A stretch of DNA of 9,717 nucleotides from Frankiaceae bacterium (GTDB lineage: Bacteria > Actinomycetota > Actinomycetes > JAVEEJ01): NCBI GenBank assembly GCA_030840515.1, contig JAVEEJ010000249.1, positions 1 through 9,717 on the forward strand, in the 5' to 3' direction. Below are positions 1 through 6,872 of the stretch, piece after piece (position 1 is the stretch's first letter; the number at the start of each line of letters is the position of its first letter). The notes below the pieces were generated by a model, which ran no database searches, was not told where the DNA came from, and worked only from the letters and a program-made list of their open reading frames with translations. A program made the translations under genes and the position numbers.

Positions 1-513
1 CGTGTTGGACCGCACATCCGGGTAGTCACGCGCCATCTGCCCGTGCTCGGCGAGCATCGTGCGCCGGTCGGCATCGGGGAGCAGATACCAGTCCAGCGAC
101 CGCACGAACGGGTAGACGCACACCCACCGCTTCGGCTCCTCCCCCGCCAAGAACGCCGGGATGTGGCTCTTGTTGAACTCCGCCGGCCGGTGCAGCGCCA
201 TCGCCGACCACACGGGAGTCAGATGGGATCCGAGACGAGTACGGCGGAACGCGGCGTACACGTCCTGCAGGTCCTCAGCCGTCGGCGCCACCCACCAGAG
301 CATCAGGTCGGCGTCCGCGCGAAGCCCCGCGACGTCATAGCTGCCGCGCGTGACGACACCCTTGCCTGCGTACTGCTCGAGCAGCGCGTCGACCTCTGCG
401 GCCAGGTCGGCGCGCTGGCTCCCGGCAAGCGGTGACGCCTTGAAGACCGACCACATCGTGTAGCGGATCGCCTCGTTCAGCGTCTTGGCCTGCTTGCCGG
501 TCACTGCTCCCAT
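1..513 (-). CDS. hemQ (chdC): Coproheme decarboxylase HemQ/ChdC, partial (C-terminus beyond window edge)
   Basis: This enzyme converts iron-coproporphyrin III (coproheme) to heme b by two peroxide-dependent decarboxylations, the last step of the coproporphyrin-dependent pathway; it is cytosolic. I translated 171 codons with no stop; the frame runs off at base 1, so roughly the last quarter is missing. Conserved landmarks are LNEAIRYTMWSVF (residues 12-24), the RGSYDVAGLRADADLMLWW stretch (56-74), FNKSHIPAF (113-121), CVYPFVRS (132-139) and EHGQMARDYPDVR (156-168). Tyr134 matches the catalytic tyrosine of actinobacterial ChdC. His117 matches the distal histidine and His157 the proximal heme ligand, each one residue off Corynebacterium diphtheriae numbering as I recall it. 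The start is either ATG at 513, overlapping the end of hemY by 13 bp, or GTG at 504, giving a 4-bp GTGA overlap. No good ribosome site favours either, but both imply translational coupling to hemY. Confidence 0.95.
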   Translation of the reverse strand, partial: MGAVTGKQAKTLNEAIRYTMWSVFKASPLAGSQRADLAAEVDALLEQYAGKGVVTRGSYDVAGLRADADLMLWWVAPTAEDLQDVYAAFRRTRLGSHLTPVWSAMALHRPAEFNKSHIPAFLAGEEPKRWVCVYPFVRSLDWYLLPDADRRTMLAEHGQMARDYPDVRSNT

Positions 514-1841
514 GACGCCGATATTCGCATGGCGGCCTGCTGGCCGCTGCGGATGCACGACGGCACACCCACTCCGTCCCACACCGCGCCGCAGACCGCC
601 ACCCCCGCCGGGAGTCCGGCTCGCACCCGCGCCACCAGGTCGAGGTGACCCACGCCGTACTGCGGCAGTCCCCCACCCCACCTGGTCACGATCCAATCCA
701 GCGGCTCCGCCGTGGGGCCACCCAGTGCCCGCAGGTCCTCACCAGCCCGCGCAGCGAGCTCCTCGTCCGTCATCTGCAGGTCGCGCACCTCGCGCGCTCG
801 ACCCACCGAGGCCCGCACCAGCGTCACGTCCCCCGGGAGGTGCGACCACTTGCTCGACGACCAGGTGACCGCCTTCACGAAGCGGCCTTCGCTCGCCGGC
901 ACCAGGACTCCGCTCGCGGCCGGGAGCGCCGACGGCGGGAAGGCGAACGACACCAGGGCCGTCGACGCGAGCTCGACCGCCCCCAGCTGCGACGTGTCGA
1001 CGAACGGTGCGAGCAGGCGGGCGGCGGCGGGCGCGGGTACGGCGACCACGACGGAATCGGCTTCGTACGCCACCGGTGCGGTGGTCGGGCCTGTGATCAC
1101 GCGCCAGCCGTCGGCTGTGCGCTGCAGCTCACGCGCCGTGGTGTTCACAACGAGGCTCGCTTTACTCGCCTCGGCTACCGCCTCCGGGAGTCGGCCCAGA
1201 CCTCCCCGGATGGTAGCGAAGACCGGGCCCTCGCCTCCCCTAGCTGCCGCTGCCGCGCGGCGCGCAGATCGCACGAGCGACCCGTCCTTCGCCAGCTCTG
1301 CGGCCAGGCCGGGCACCGTTGCCTGGAGGGACAGCCGGTCCGCGTGTCCGGCGTACACGCCCCCCAGCAGCGGATCCACCAACCGGTCGACGATGGCGGA
1401 GCCGAGCCGCTCGCGGACCAGCGCACCGACCGCGACGTCGGTGGTCAGCGGTGGGAACTGCCCCTCGGCCTCTGCCTCGATCCGCGCCAGGTCGGCCGTC
1501 GCGAGCAGACCCACCAGCGCTTTCGGCTCGGTCGGGACCCCCAGCAGCGTCCCGCCGGGGAGGGGGTGCAGCTCGCCCTCGACCAGCACCTGGGCCGACG
1601 TGGTCGCGGGGTGAACCAGCTCCAGCCCCACTGCGCGGGCGAGCTCGACCGCCTCGGGCCGACGCGCGAGCACCATCTCGGCGCCCACATCGACCGAGAA
1701 TCCGGCCAGCGAGCCGCTGCGGAGCTTGCCTCCGACCCGGTCCGAGGACTCGAGCACGGTCACCTTGGCGACGTCGCGCAACGCGTAGGCGGCAGCGAGC
1801 CCGCTGATGCCACCCCCGATCACGAGGACGTTGCGATTCAC
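501..1841 (-). CDS. hemY (cgoX): Coproporphyrinogen III oxidase / protoporphyrinogen oxidase family flavoprotein (CgoX/HemY)
   Basis: This FAD-dependent oxidase aromatises the porphyrinogen ring. With hemQ directly downstream, its substrate is most likely coproporphyrinogen III, as in the Gram-positive pathway. The 446-residue protein is of normal family length. The N-terminal Rossmann FAD motif VLVIGGGISGLAAAY covers residues 5-19, followed by the ribose-binding Glu31 and the GG-doublet RVGGKLR at 35-41. The C-terminal FAD segment has CGAVWDGVGVPSCIRSG, matching the family's (Y/W)DGVG(I/V)P signature. I chose GTG at 1841 because it lies just before the FAD motif and has GAGAGG (minus strand, 1851-1856) nine bases upstream. 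The open frame continues to 2066 but would run through the start of the divergent lipoprotein gene and has no family similarity there. The 3' end overlaps the start of hemQ. Family assignment is secure; protoporphyrinogen versus coproporphyrinogen specificity is inferred from context. Confidence 0.95.
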   Translation of the reverse strand: MNRNVLVIGGGISGLAAAYALRDVAKVTVLESSDRVGGKLRSGSLAGFSVDVGAEMVLARRPEAVELARAVGLELVHPATTSAQVLVEGELHPLPGGTLLGVPTEPKALVGLLATADLARIEAEAEGQFPPLTTDVAVGALVRERLGSAIVDRLVDPLLGGVYAGHADRLSLQATVPGLAAELAKDGSLVRSARRAAAAARGGEGPVFATIRGGLGRLPEAVAEASKASLVVNTTARELQRTADGWRVITGPTTAPVAYEADSVVVAVPAPAAARLLAPFVDTSQLGAVELASTALVSFAFPPSALPAASGVLVPASEGRFVKAVTWSSSKWSHLPGDVTLVRASVGRAREVRDLQMTDEELAARAGEDLRALGGPTAEPLDWIVTRWGGGLPQYGVGHLDLVARVRAGLPAGVAVCGAVWDGVGVPSCIRSGQQAAMRISASWEQ

Positions 1842-1941
1842 GCACGACACCCTCTCGCACCTCGCGGGCCGGTCCGCACCAAGGCGAACCTGAACGTCCC
1901 GGTCTGCGTCAGAGCGACAACCGACATCGAGAGGCACCGCC

Positions 1942-2859
1942 ATGACACTGCCCACGAAGCGACTGACCGGACTCATCGCGGTGCCCCTCATCCTGCTCGC
2001 CGCCGGCTGCGGTGGGGGTGGCGCCGACGGGTCCAGCAACACCGGCCTCGCGAGCACGGCCGGCAAGGATGCGCCGGCGGGCGCCGAAGCACCCCTCGCC
2101 GGAGCCGCTGCCGGTCAGCCCGTGGCTGCGCTCGTCCTCGACAACCGCAAGCTCATCCGCACCGCCGGCCTCGAGCTGGCCGTCAAGGACGTCTCCAAGG
2201 CAGTGCGTGCTGCGGAGAAGGCCGTGACCGATGCGGGTGGCGCCGTGTACGCAGAAGACGTGAGCCACGACGGCAAGGGCGCGGACCGGGCGAGCCTCAC
2301 GCTGAAGGTCCCGCCCGCGCGCTACGGCTCGGTGCTTGACGACCTAGCCACCTCCCTCGGTAGCGAGATCGCCCGCACCCAGGACGTCAAGGACGTCACC
2401 CAGGAAGTCGTCGACGTCGGCGCTCGGCTCGACGTGCAGCGCAAGGCCATCACGCGCGTGAAGCTGCTGCTCGACCGAGCCAGCAAGATCTCCGACATCG
2501 TCGAGCTCGAGACGGAGCTGTCCAAGCGCGAAGCCGACTACGAGTCGATGCTGACCCGGCAGCGCACGCTGGCGTCGCAGACCGACCTCGCGACCATCGA
2601 GCTGACCATCCACCGCAACGACACCTCGGTGCTCGCGGCGACGCTCAACCCCAAGCACGGGGCGGACAAGGGCTTCTTCACGGGCCTGAAGGCCGGCTGG
2701 TCAGCGTTCCTCGCCTTCGGCTCGGGGCTGCTCACCGCCGTCGGTGCGGTGCTGCCGTTCGCCGTCGCGGCTGGGCTCGCTGCGCTCGGCGTACTCGCAC
2801 TCCTGCGCCGCCGTCGCCCCTCGACCGCGCCGTCACCCGCGAGTGGTGTCGTGGACTAG
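1942..2859 (+). CDS. DUF4349-type lipoprotein with C-terminal membrane anchor
   Basis: This is a predicted surface lipoprotein of 305 residues whose molecular role is unknown. The signal peptide is MTLPTKRLTGLIAVPLILLA with lipobox LAAGC, giving lipidated Cys23 followed by a glycine-rich linker. A low-complexity Ala/Gly segment (30-66) leads into the DUF4349 domain (about 68-226), which starts with RKLIRTAGLELAVKDV, contains an alpha-helical, probably coiled-coil stretch (about 160-212) and ends with TDLATIELTIHR. A transmembrane helix follows at about 254-288, then an RRRR stop-transfer cluster. The ATG at 1942 has GAGAGG (1929-1934) seven bases upstream. It is divergent from hemY (100-bp gap) and convergent with hemE, whose 3' end it overlaps by 27 bp. 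The family is recognised from its layout and conserved blocks. A link to heme metabolism is suggested only by position and is unproven. Confidence 0.88.
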   Translation: MTLPTKRLTGLIAVPLILLAAGCGGGGADGSSNTGLASTAGKDAPAGAEAPLAGAAAGQPVAALVLDNRKLIRTAGLELAVKDVSKAVRAAEKAVTDAGGAVYAEDVSHDGKGADRASLTLKVPPARYGSVLDDLATSLGSEIARTQDVKDVTQEVVDVGARLDVQRKAITRVKLLLDRASKISDIVELETELSKREADYESMLTRQRTLASQTDLATIELTIHRNDTSVLAATLNPKHGADKGFFTGLKAGWSAFLAFGSGLLTAVGAVLPFAVAAGLAALGVLALLRRRRPSTAPSPASGVVD

Positions 2860-3864
2860 CTCGACGACGCGCTCGAGCACGTCGGGGTCGGTGTCCGGGA
2901 GAACGCCGTGCCCCAGGTTGAAGATGTGGCCCTTGGCGACTCGGCCGCGAGCGAGTACGTCGAGCGTCGCGGCCTCGACCGTCTCCCACGGCGCCGCGAC
3001 GACGAGCGCGGGATCGAGGTTGCCCTGCACCGCGCGGTCGCCCACCCGTCCCGCGGCCAGGTCGAGCGGCACCCGCCAGTCGACACCGACCACGTCGGCG
3101 CCGGCCTCGCCCATCAACCCGAGCAGCTCACCCGTGCCCACGCCGAAGTGGATCTTCGGCACGCCCTCGACGTGGGCGAGCACGCGCGCCGAATGCCGGA
3201 GCACCCGCTGCCTGTAGTCCTGCGGCGTCAACGTGCCGGCCCACGAGTCGAAGACCTGCACGACGGACACACCGGCCTCGACCTGCAGGCGGAGGAACTC
3301 CCCGGTGATGTCGGCGAGGCGGGTGAGCAGCGCGCCCCAGAGCTCGGGGTCGCCATACATCAGCGCCTTCGTCTTGAGGTGCTCGCGCGACGGACCGCCC
3401 TCCACCAGGTAGGAGGCGAGGGTGAACGGCGCACCGCAGAAGCCGATCAGCGGCTTGGGCCCCAGCTCGGCGACCAGCTCCTTGACCGCCTGCAGCACGG
3501 GCTCGACGTCGCCCTGCTCCAGCGGTCGCAGCTGCTCGAGGTCCTCCCACGTGCGGATCGGCCGCGCGATCACAGGACCGGTGCCCGGGACGATGTCGAG
3601 GTCGACGTCGATCGCCTTGAGCGGCACCACGATGTCGCTGAAGAGGATGGCCGCGTCCACGCCGTAGCGCCGGACCGGCTGGAGTGTGATCTCGGTGACC
3701 AGCTCCGGCCGGAAGCACGACGGCAGCATGGGAGAGCCCTCCCGCAGGGCCCGGTACTCCGGCAGCGCCCGACCCGCTTGGCGCATGAACCAGACCGGCG
3801 TGTACGGCGTCGGCTCGCCTCGGCAGGCGCGGACGAAGACGCTGTCTGCGGGGTTCGGACTCAC
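2833..3864 (-). CDS. hemE: Uroporphyrinogen decarboxylase HemE
   Basis: This cytosolic enzyme decarboxylates the four acetate side chains of uroporphyrinogen III to give coproporphyrinogen III, the substrate of the HemY/CgoX enzyme encoded nearby. The 343-residue length is typical. Signature 1 is PVWFMRQAGR (23-32), with Arg28 and Arg32 expected to contact substrate carboxylates. FSDIVVP (76-81) carries the catalytic aspartate Asp77. Signature 2 is GFCGAPFTLASYLVEG (141-156), with Tyr152. VFDSWAG (204-210) and FNLGHGVLP (315-323, His319) complete the active site. I selected GTG at 3864 because GGAAGG (minus strand, 3873-3878) lies eight bases upstream and family similarity begins there. The frame is open to 4140, but that extension is antisense to the divergent small gene and looks like a shadow. 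The 3' end overlaps the DUF4349 gene by 27 bp. Confidence 0.98.
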   Translation of the reverse strand: MSPNPADSVFVRACRGEPTPYTPVWFMRQAGRALPEYRALREGSPMLPSCFRPELVTEITLQPVRRYGVDAAILFSDIVVPLKAIDVDLDIVPGTGPVIARPIRTWEDLEQLRPLEQGDVEPVLQAVKELVAELGPKPLIGFCGAPFTLASYLVEGGPSREHLKTKALMYGDPELWGALLTRLADITGEFLRLQVEAGVSVVQVFDSWAGTLTPQDYRQRVLRHSARVLAHVEGVPKIHFGVGTGELLGLMGEAGADVVGVDWRVPLDLAAGRVGDRAVQGNLDPALVVAAPWETVEAATLDVLARGRVAKGHIFNLGHGVLPDTDPDVLERVVELVHDTTRG

Positions 3865-3963
3865 TGACTCATCCTTCCAGGCCCGCTGCGGTTCGCACGC
3901 CGCAGACCGACACGCCGCGCGCGCTGGAGGGAGTTGTCGGTAGGTCGTGGCACCGTCTTCGGT

Positions 3964-4137
3964 ATGGACCTGCGGGAGTGCGCGCTGTGCGGCGAAGAGC
4001 GCCCGGTCGAGCGGCCTGACTGCGGCGACGGTCACGGGCCGGACTGCCCCGAGGCGTTCTGCGCGCTGTGCGGCACCGCGATCTGGGTTCCGTCGGTCAG
4101 CCAGCTCGTCAGCGAGACCGGTCGCGCCGCTTCCTGA
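3964..4137 (+). CDS. Small zinc-ribbon-like protein, function unknown
   Basis: This is a 57-residue protein with two identical CALCG knuckles (Cys6/Cys9 and Cys33/Cys36) and extra cysteines at 20 and 28. The two CxxC pairs are spaced as in a four-cysteine zinc ribbon, so structural zinc binding is likely; no catalytic role is visible. Codons have G or C at nearly every third position, which supports real coding despite the short length. The ATG at 3964 is the first methionine before the cysteine motif. A longer in-frame start at 3934 adds ten residues with no recognisable content. I see no convincing ribosome site before either. It is divergent from hemE across 99 bp and precedes the GGDEF-EAL leader on the same strand. 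It could be a DNA-, RNA- or protein-binding accessory protein. A function in heme synthesis is not supported beyond proximity. Confidence 0.7.
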   Translation: MDLRECALCGEERPVERPDCGDGHGPDCPEAFCALCGTAIWVPSVSQLVSETGRAAS

Positions 4138-4374
4138 CATGCCGGATTGCAGCGTGGATCGGGCTTACCTGTAGTCACAATCGCCTACCCGCTGGGCCGA
4201 TCGGTCTCCTCCCTTCGGGCCTAAATCCCGCTGATGTGGGCGGTTTCGTCCGCAGCCTCTTCCCAAGCGGTAGCGGCTTGCTTACTTTCAGTTATGCGTC
4301 GTCACCCTCCGTACCCAGATCGAACGGACGTCGCTGGTCGTCACGTCTCTTCCCTGGACCCCGGAAGGCATCCC
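4138..4374 (+). other. Long leader / intergenic region upstream of the GGDEF-EAL gene
   Basis: This 237-base stretch has no coding signal and is visibly less GC-rich than its surroundings, with several T-rich patches. It contains the 8-bp palindrome CCGATCGG (4197-4204), a short hairpin CAAGC/GCTTG with a 7-nt loop (4264-4280) and a strong ribosome site GGAAGG (4363-4368) six bases before the ATG at 4375. I could not match it to a known riboswitch. In particular the conserved core of the class I c-di-GMP aptamer is not present. It probably holds the promoter and 5' untranslated region of the signalling gene. Confidence 0.6.
4177..4203 (+). promoter_or_regulatory. Possible sigma-28/WhiG-type promoter (weak)
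   Basis: GCCGATCG at 4196-4203 matches six of eight positions of the GCCGATAA -10 element used by flagellar/WhiG sigma factors. Fifteen bases upstream lies ACAA (4177-4180), which matches only two of four positions of the TAAA -35 element. The spacing is right and the downstream gene makes or degrades c-di-GMP, but the -35 match is poor and the GC-rich -10 could arise by chance. Confidence 0.22.
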
Positions 4375-6306
4375 ATGTCAGCACGACTTCACACCGCCCT
4401 CGTCGCGGTGAGGGGCTGGTTCCCTAGGGGCCAGACCCTGCCCGACGCGGCGTGGAAGCTGCGACACCGCGCGGTGCTGGGCCTCCTGCTCGCCCACGCC
4501 GTCGTCTTCCTCGCCGCCGGCTTCATCATGGGCAAGCCCGTGGGCGAGGTGCTGACGGACGCCGCCATCCCCGCCCTCGGCGCATTCGCGGCCTCGCGGC
4601 CGGGACTCCCCCGCATCGCACGCAGCAGCATCGCGGCCATCGCGACGATGCTCACCTCGACGGTCGTGGTCCACCTGATGGGTGGCTCGATCGAGGGCCA
4701 CTTCCACTTCTTCGCGATGATCCCGGTGGTCGCCCTCTACGAGGACTGGGTTCCCTTCGGCCTCGCCGTCCTCATCGTGCTGATGCACCACGGCCTGATG
4801 GGCACGGCCAACCCCCGCGCCGTCTACGACCACTCGGACGCCTGGCAGCACCCGTGGAAGTGGGCCGTGATCCACGCCGCGTTCTTCGCGGCGGCCTGCG
4901 TCGGAGCCATCGTGAACTGGCGGCTGCACGAGACGGCCAGAGACGCCGAGCAGACGCTGAGCAGCCGGCTGCGGCACCAGGCTCACCACGATGCGTTGAC
5001 CGGACTGCCCAACCGCACCCAGCTCATGGAGGCGGGCGCGGAGCTGATCGCCCACGGTCGCCGTCGCAAGAGCCCGGTCGCGGTCCTGCTCATCGACCTC
5101 GACCGCTTCAAGGAGATCAACGACGTGCTCGGGCACGCCGCGGGCGACGTACTCCTCGCCCGGGTCTCCGAGCTGATGACCACCGCGGTGCGGGACGGCG
5201 ACATCCTGGCTCGGCTCGGCGGCGACGAGTTTGCCGCCGTGCTCCCGAACACCGACGAGGAAGCGGCCGTGCGGGTCGCGAGTCGGCTGCTCGACGCGAT
5301 CAACCAGACCGTTGCGCTGGACGGCGTCGACCTGAACGTCGACGCCAGCATCGGCATCTGCGTGAGCCACAACCTCGAGGACGACGTCCACACGCTGCTG
5401 CGGCACGCGGACATCGCGATGTACGCGGCCAAGCGCGAGCGCACCGGGTTCGAGGTCTACCAGTCGGACCAGGACACGGCGACCCGCGAGCGGCTCAACC
5501 TGCTCGGCGAGCTGCGCCAGGCGGTGCGCCACGACCAGATCGTGCTGCACTACCAGCCCAAGCTGAACCTGCGCACCGGCACGCTGGTCGGCGTTGAGGC
5601 ACTGGCGCGCTGGCAGCACCCGGCCCACGGGCTGCTCGCCCCCATGGAGTTCATCCCCGCCGCCGAGCAGACCGGGATCATCCTGCCGCTGACCCTGCAC
5701 ATCCTGGAGATGTCGCTGGCGCAGCTGCGGGCCTGGCGCGACGAGGGCCACCTGTTCTCGGTCGCGGTCAACCTCTCGCCCCGCTGCCTCGCCGACCCGC
5801 AGCTGACCGCCCGAGTGGGAGCGCTGCTGGACAAGTACACGATCCCCTCCGGCTGCCTCGAGCTCGAGATCACCGAGAACACGCTGGCTCACGACCCTGA
5901 GCGCGCGCTCGCCACCCTGGTCGAGCTCGACGCCCTAGGCGTGCGGATCTCGATCGACGACTTCGGCACCGGCTACTCGTCGATGAGCTACCTCAAGAGG
6001 CTGCCCGTCAGCGAGCTCAAGGTGGATCGCTCATTCGTCGCCGAGATGGTCACGGACATGGACGACGAGATGCTGGTGCGCAGCGTGATCGACCTCGGCC
6101 ACAACCTCGGCCTCACCGTCGTCGCCGAGGGCGTCGAGAACGAGGAGACCCTCGCGGCGCTGACCAAGGCCGGGTGCGACGTGGCGCAGGGCTACCACTT
6201 CAGTCGCCCACTGTCGGTCCAGGCGATGGCCGTGTGGCTGCGAGGGCGCACCCTCCCGGTCCCCGCGCCGCGACGCGCCCTCAACGACGACCGGGCCACA
6301 GCGTGA
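4375..6306 (+). CDS. Membrane-bound GGDEF-EAL protein (c-di-GMP cyclase/phosphodiesterase)
   Basis: This 643-residue signalling protein may both make and hydrolyse cyclic di-GMP. Residues 30-185 form an N-terminal membrane sensor of several helices with conserved histidines (GHFHFF 108-113, HHG 138-140, His167). A short helix leads to the GGDEF domain (about 204-362): DALTGLPNR (206-214), DLDRFKEIND (241-250) and GGDEF (282-286). An inhibitory-site RxxD (RDGD, 273-276) lies five residues before GGDEF. The EAL domain (about 376-625) has EAL (408-410), NLSPR (466-470), ELEITEN (496-502), IDDFGTGYSS (527-536), KVDRSF (549-554), AEGVE (584-588) and QGYHFSRP (605-612), so catalytic and metal residues look complete. 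The ATG at 4375 is preceded by GGAAGG at six bases; the frame opens at 4234, but that extension is poor in sequence content. The stop overlaps the next gene by four bases. Confidence 0.96.
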   Translation: MSARLHTALVAVRGWFPRGQTLPDAAWKLRHRAVLGLLLAHAVVFLAAGFIMGKPVGEVLTDAAIPALGAFAASRPGLPRIARSSIAAIATMLTSTVVVHLMGGSIEGHFHFFAMIPVVALYEDWVPFGLAVLIVLMHHGLMGTANPRAVYDHSDAWQHPWKWAVIHAAFFAAACVGAIVNWRLHETARDAEQTLSSRLRHQAHHDALTGLPNRTQLMEAGAELIAHGRRRKSPVAVLLIDLDRFKEINDVLGHAAGDVLLARVSELMTTAVRDGDILARLGGDEFAAVLPNTDEEAAVRVASRLLDAINQTVALDGVDLNVDASIGICVSHNLEDDVHTLLRHADIAMYAAKRERTGFEVYQSDQDTATRERLNLLGELRQAVRHDQIVLHYQPKLNLRTGTLVGVEALARWQHPAHGLLAPMEFIPAAEQTGIILPLTLHILEMSLAQLRAWRDEGHLFSVAVNLSPRCLADPQLTARVGALLDKYTIPSGCLELEITENTLAHDPERALATLVELDALGVRISIDDFGTGYSSMSYLKRLPVSELKVDRSFVAEMVTDMDDEMLVRSVIDLGHNLGLTVVAEGVENEETLAALTKAGCDVAQGYHFSRPLSVQAMAVWLRGRTLPVPAPRRALNDDRATA

Positions 6307-6872
6307 GCGCCTTCGGAGGCCACGGCGCGCACCTCGCGCTGACGGCCGGCCCGATGGCTGCGATAGCCGTGATCGCTGCCGCGGCCGACGTGAAGGCCCG
6401 GCTCGCGACGCGGCCGCCGCGCGTGCTCGCCGTCGCCGCAGTCCTGTCGGTGGTGGCCGGTGTCGTGCACGGTGTCGTGTGCCCCCACCACTTCGAAGAG
6501 GCCACGATCTACGGCCTGTTCTTCGCCGGCGCGACGCTCGCTCAGCTCGGCTGGGCCGCGCTGGTGATGCTCAAGCCGTCGCGGCTGGTGGTTGGCCTCG
6601 GCCTCGCCGGCAACGTCGCCGTACTCGCTCTCTGGGCCCTCACCCGCACGGTCGGGATCCCGCTCGGCCCCGCGGCCGGCGAGGTGGAGGCCGTCGGCGC
6701 CTTGGACCTCATCGCCGGGGCCGCGGAGCTCGGCATCGCCGTGTGCGCCGTGGCGTGGATGGTCAGCCGCCTGAGGCGATCAGAGCCACTCCCACCAGCG
6801 TCGCCGCGATCCCCAGGTCCTGCACTCGTCGCAGCCGCTCCTGGTGCACGACTCTCGCCAGGACCACGGTGA
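6303..6872 (+). CDS. Small multi-TM membrane protein with His/Cys motif, function unknown
   Basis: This is a predicted integral membrane protein of 189 residues with about five hydrophobic segments (roughly 10-29, 41-59, 69-90, 94-115 and 133-155). The junction between helices 2 and 3 carries H-x3-CPHHFEE (His56, Cys60, His62, His63, Glu65, Glu66). A second conserved-looking stretch is RTVGIPLGPAAGEVEAVG (115-132). I recall similar membrane proteins in other actinobacteria but cannot name a function; metal binding is only an inference from the His/Cys cluster. The GTG at 6303 shares GTGA with the stop of the GGDEF-EAL gene, so the two are probably translationally coupled. The in-frame start at 6174 lies inside the upstream gene. 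The last 36 or so residues are Pro/Ala/Arg-rich, fall after the final helix, and lie antisense to the end of the EamA gene (110-bp overlap). Confidence 0.75.
   Translation: MSAFGGHGAHLALTAGPMAAIAVIAAAADVKARLATRPPRVLAVAAVLSVVAGVVHGVVCPHHFEEATIYGLFFAGATLAQLGWAALVMLKPSRLVVGLGLAGNVAVLALWALTRTVGIPLGPAAGEVEAVGALDLIAGAAELGIAVCAVAWMVSRLRRSEPLPPASPRSPGPALVAAAPGARLSPGPR

Noticed and set aside
645..2339. 564-residue plus-strand open frame across hemY
   Set aside because: It is antisense to the clearly conserved hemY gene, runs into the lipoprotein gene in another frame, and its translation is Arg/His/Gln/Pro-rich with no domain. It is a GC-driven shadow.
3865..4140. N-terminal extension of hemE to an ATG at 4140
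   Set aside because: The extension is antisense to the small zinc-ribbon gene and absent from the enzyme family, whereas the GTG at 3864 has a well-placed GGAAGG site.
4234..4374. N-terminal extension of the GGDEF-EAL protein to an ATG at 4234
   Set aside because: The ATG at 4375 has GGAAGG six bases upstream. The extension does not look like protein of this family and has codons unlike the rest of the gene.
4180..4374. Cyclic di-GMP or cyclic di-AMP riboswitch in the signalling gene leader
   Set aside because: I could not find the conserved core of the class I c-di-GMP aptamer or the conserved blocks of the ydaO aptamer. Only short local hairpins are visible.
4378..5892. 504-residue minus-strand open frame across the GGDEF-EAL gene
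   Set aside because: It lies antisense to a gene with all catalytic motifs intact. Its translation is dominated by Val, Gln, Gly, Asp and Glu, as expected from reversed GC-rich codons.
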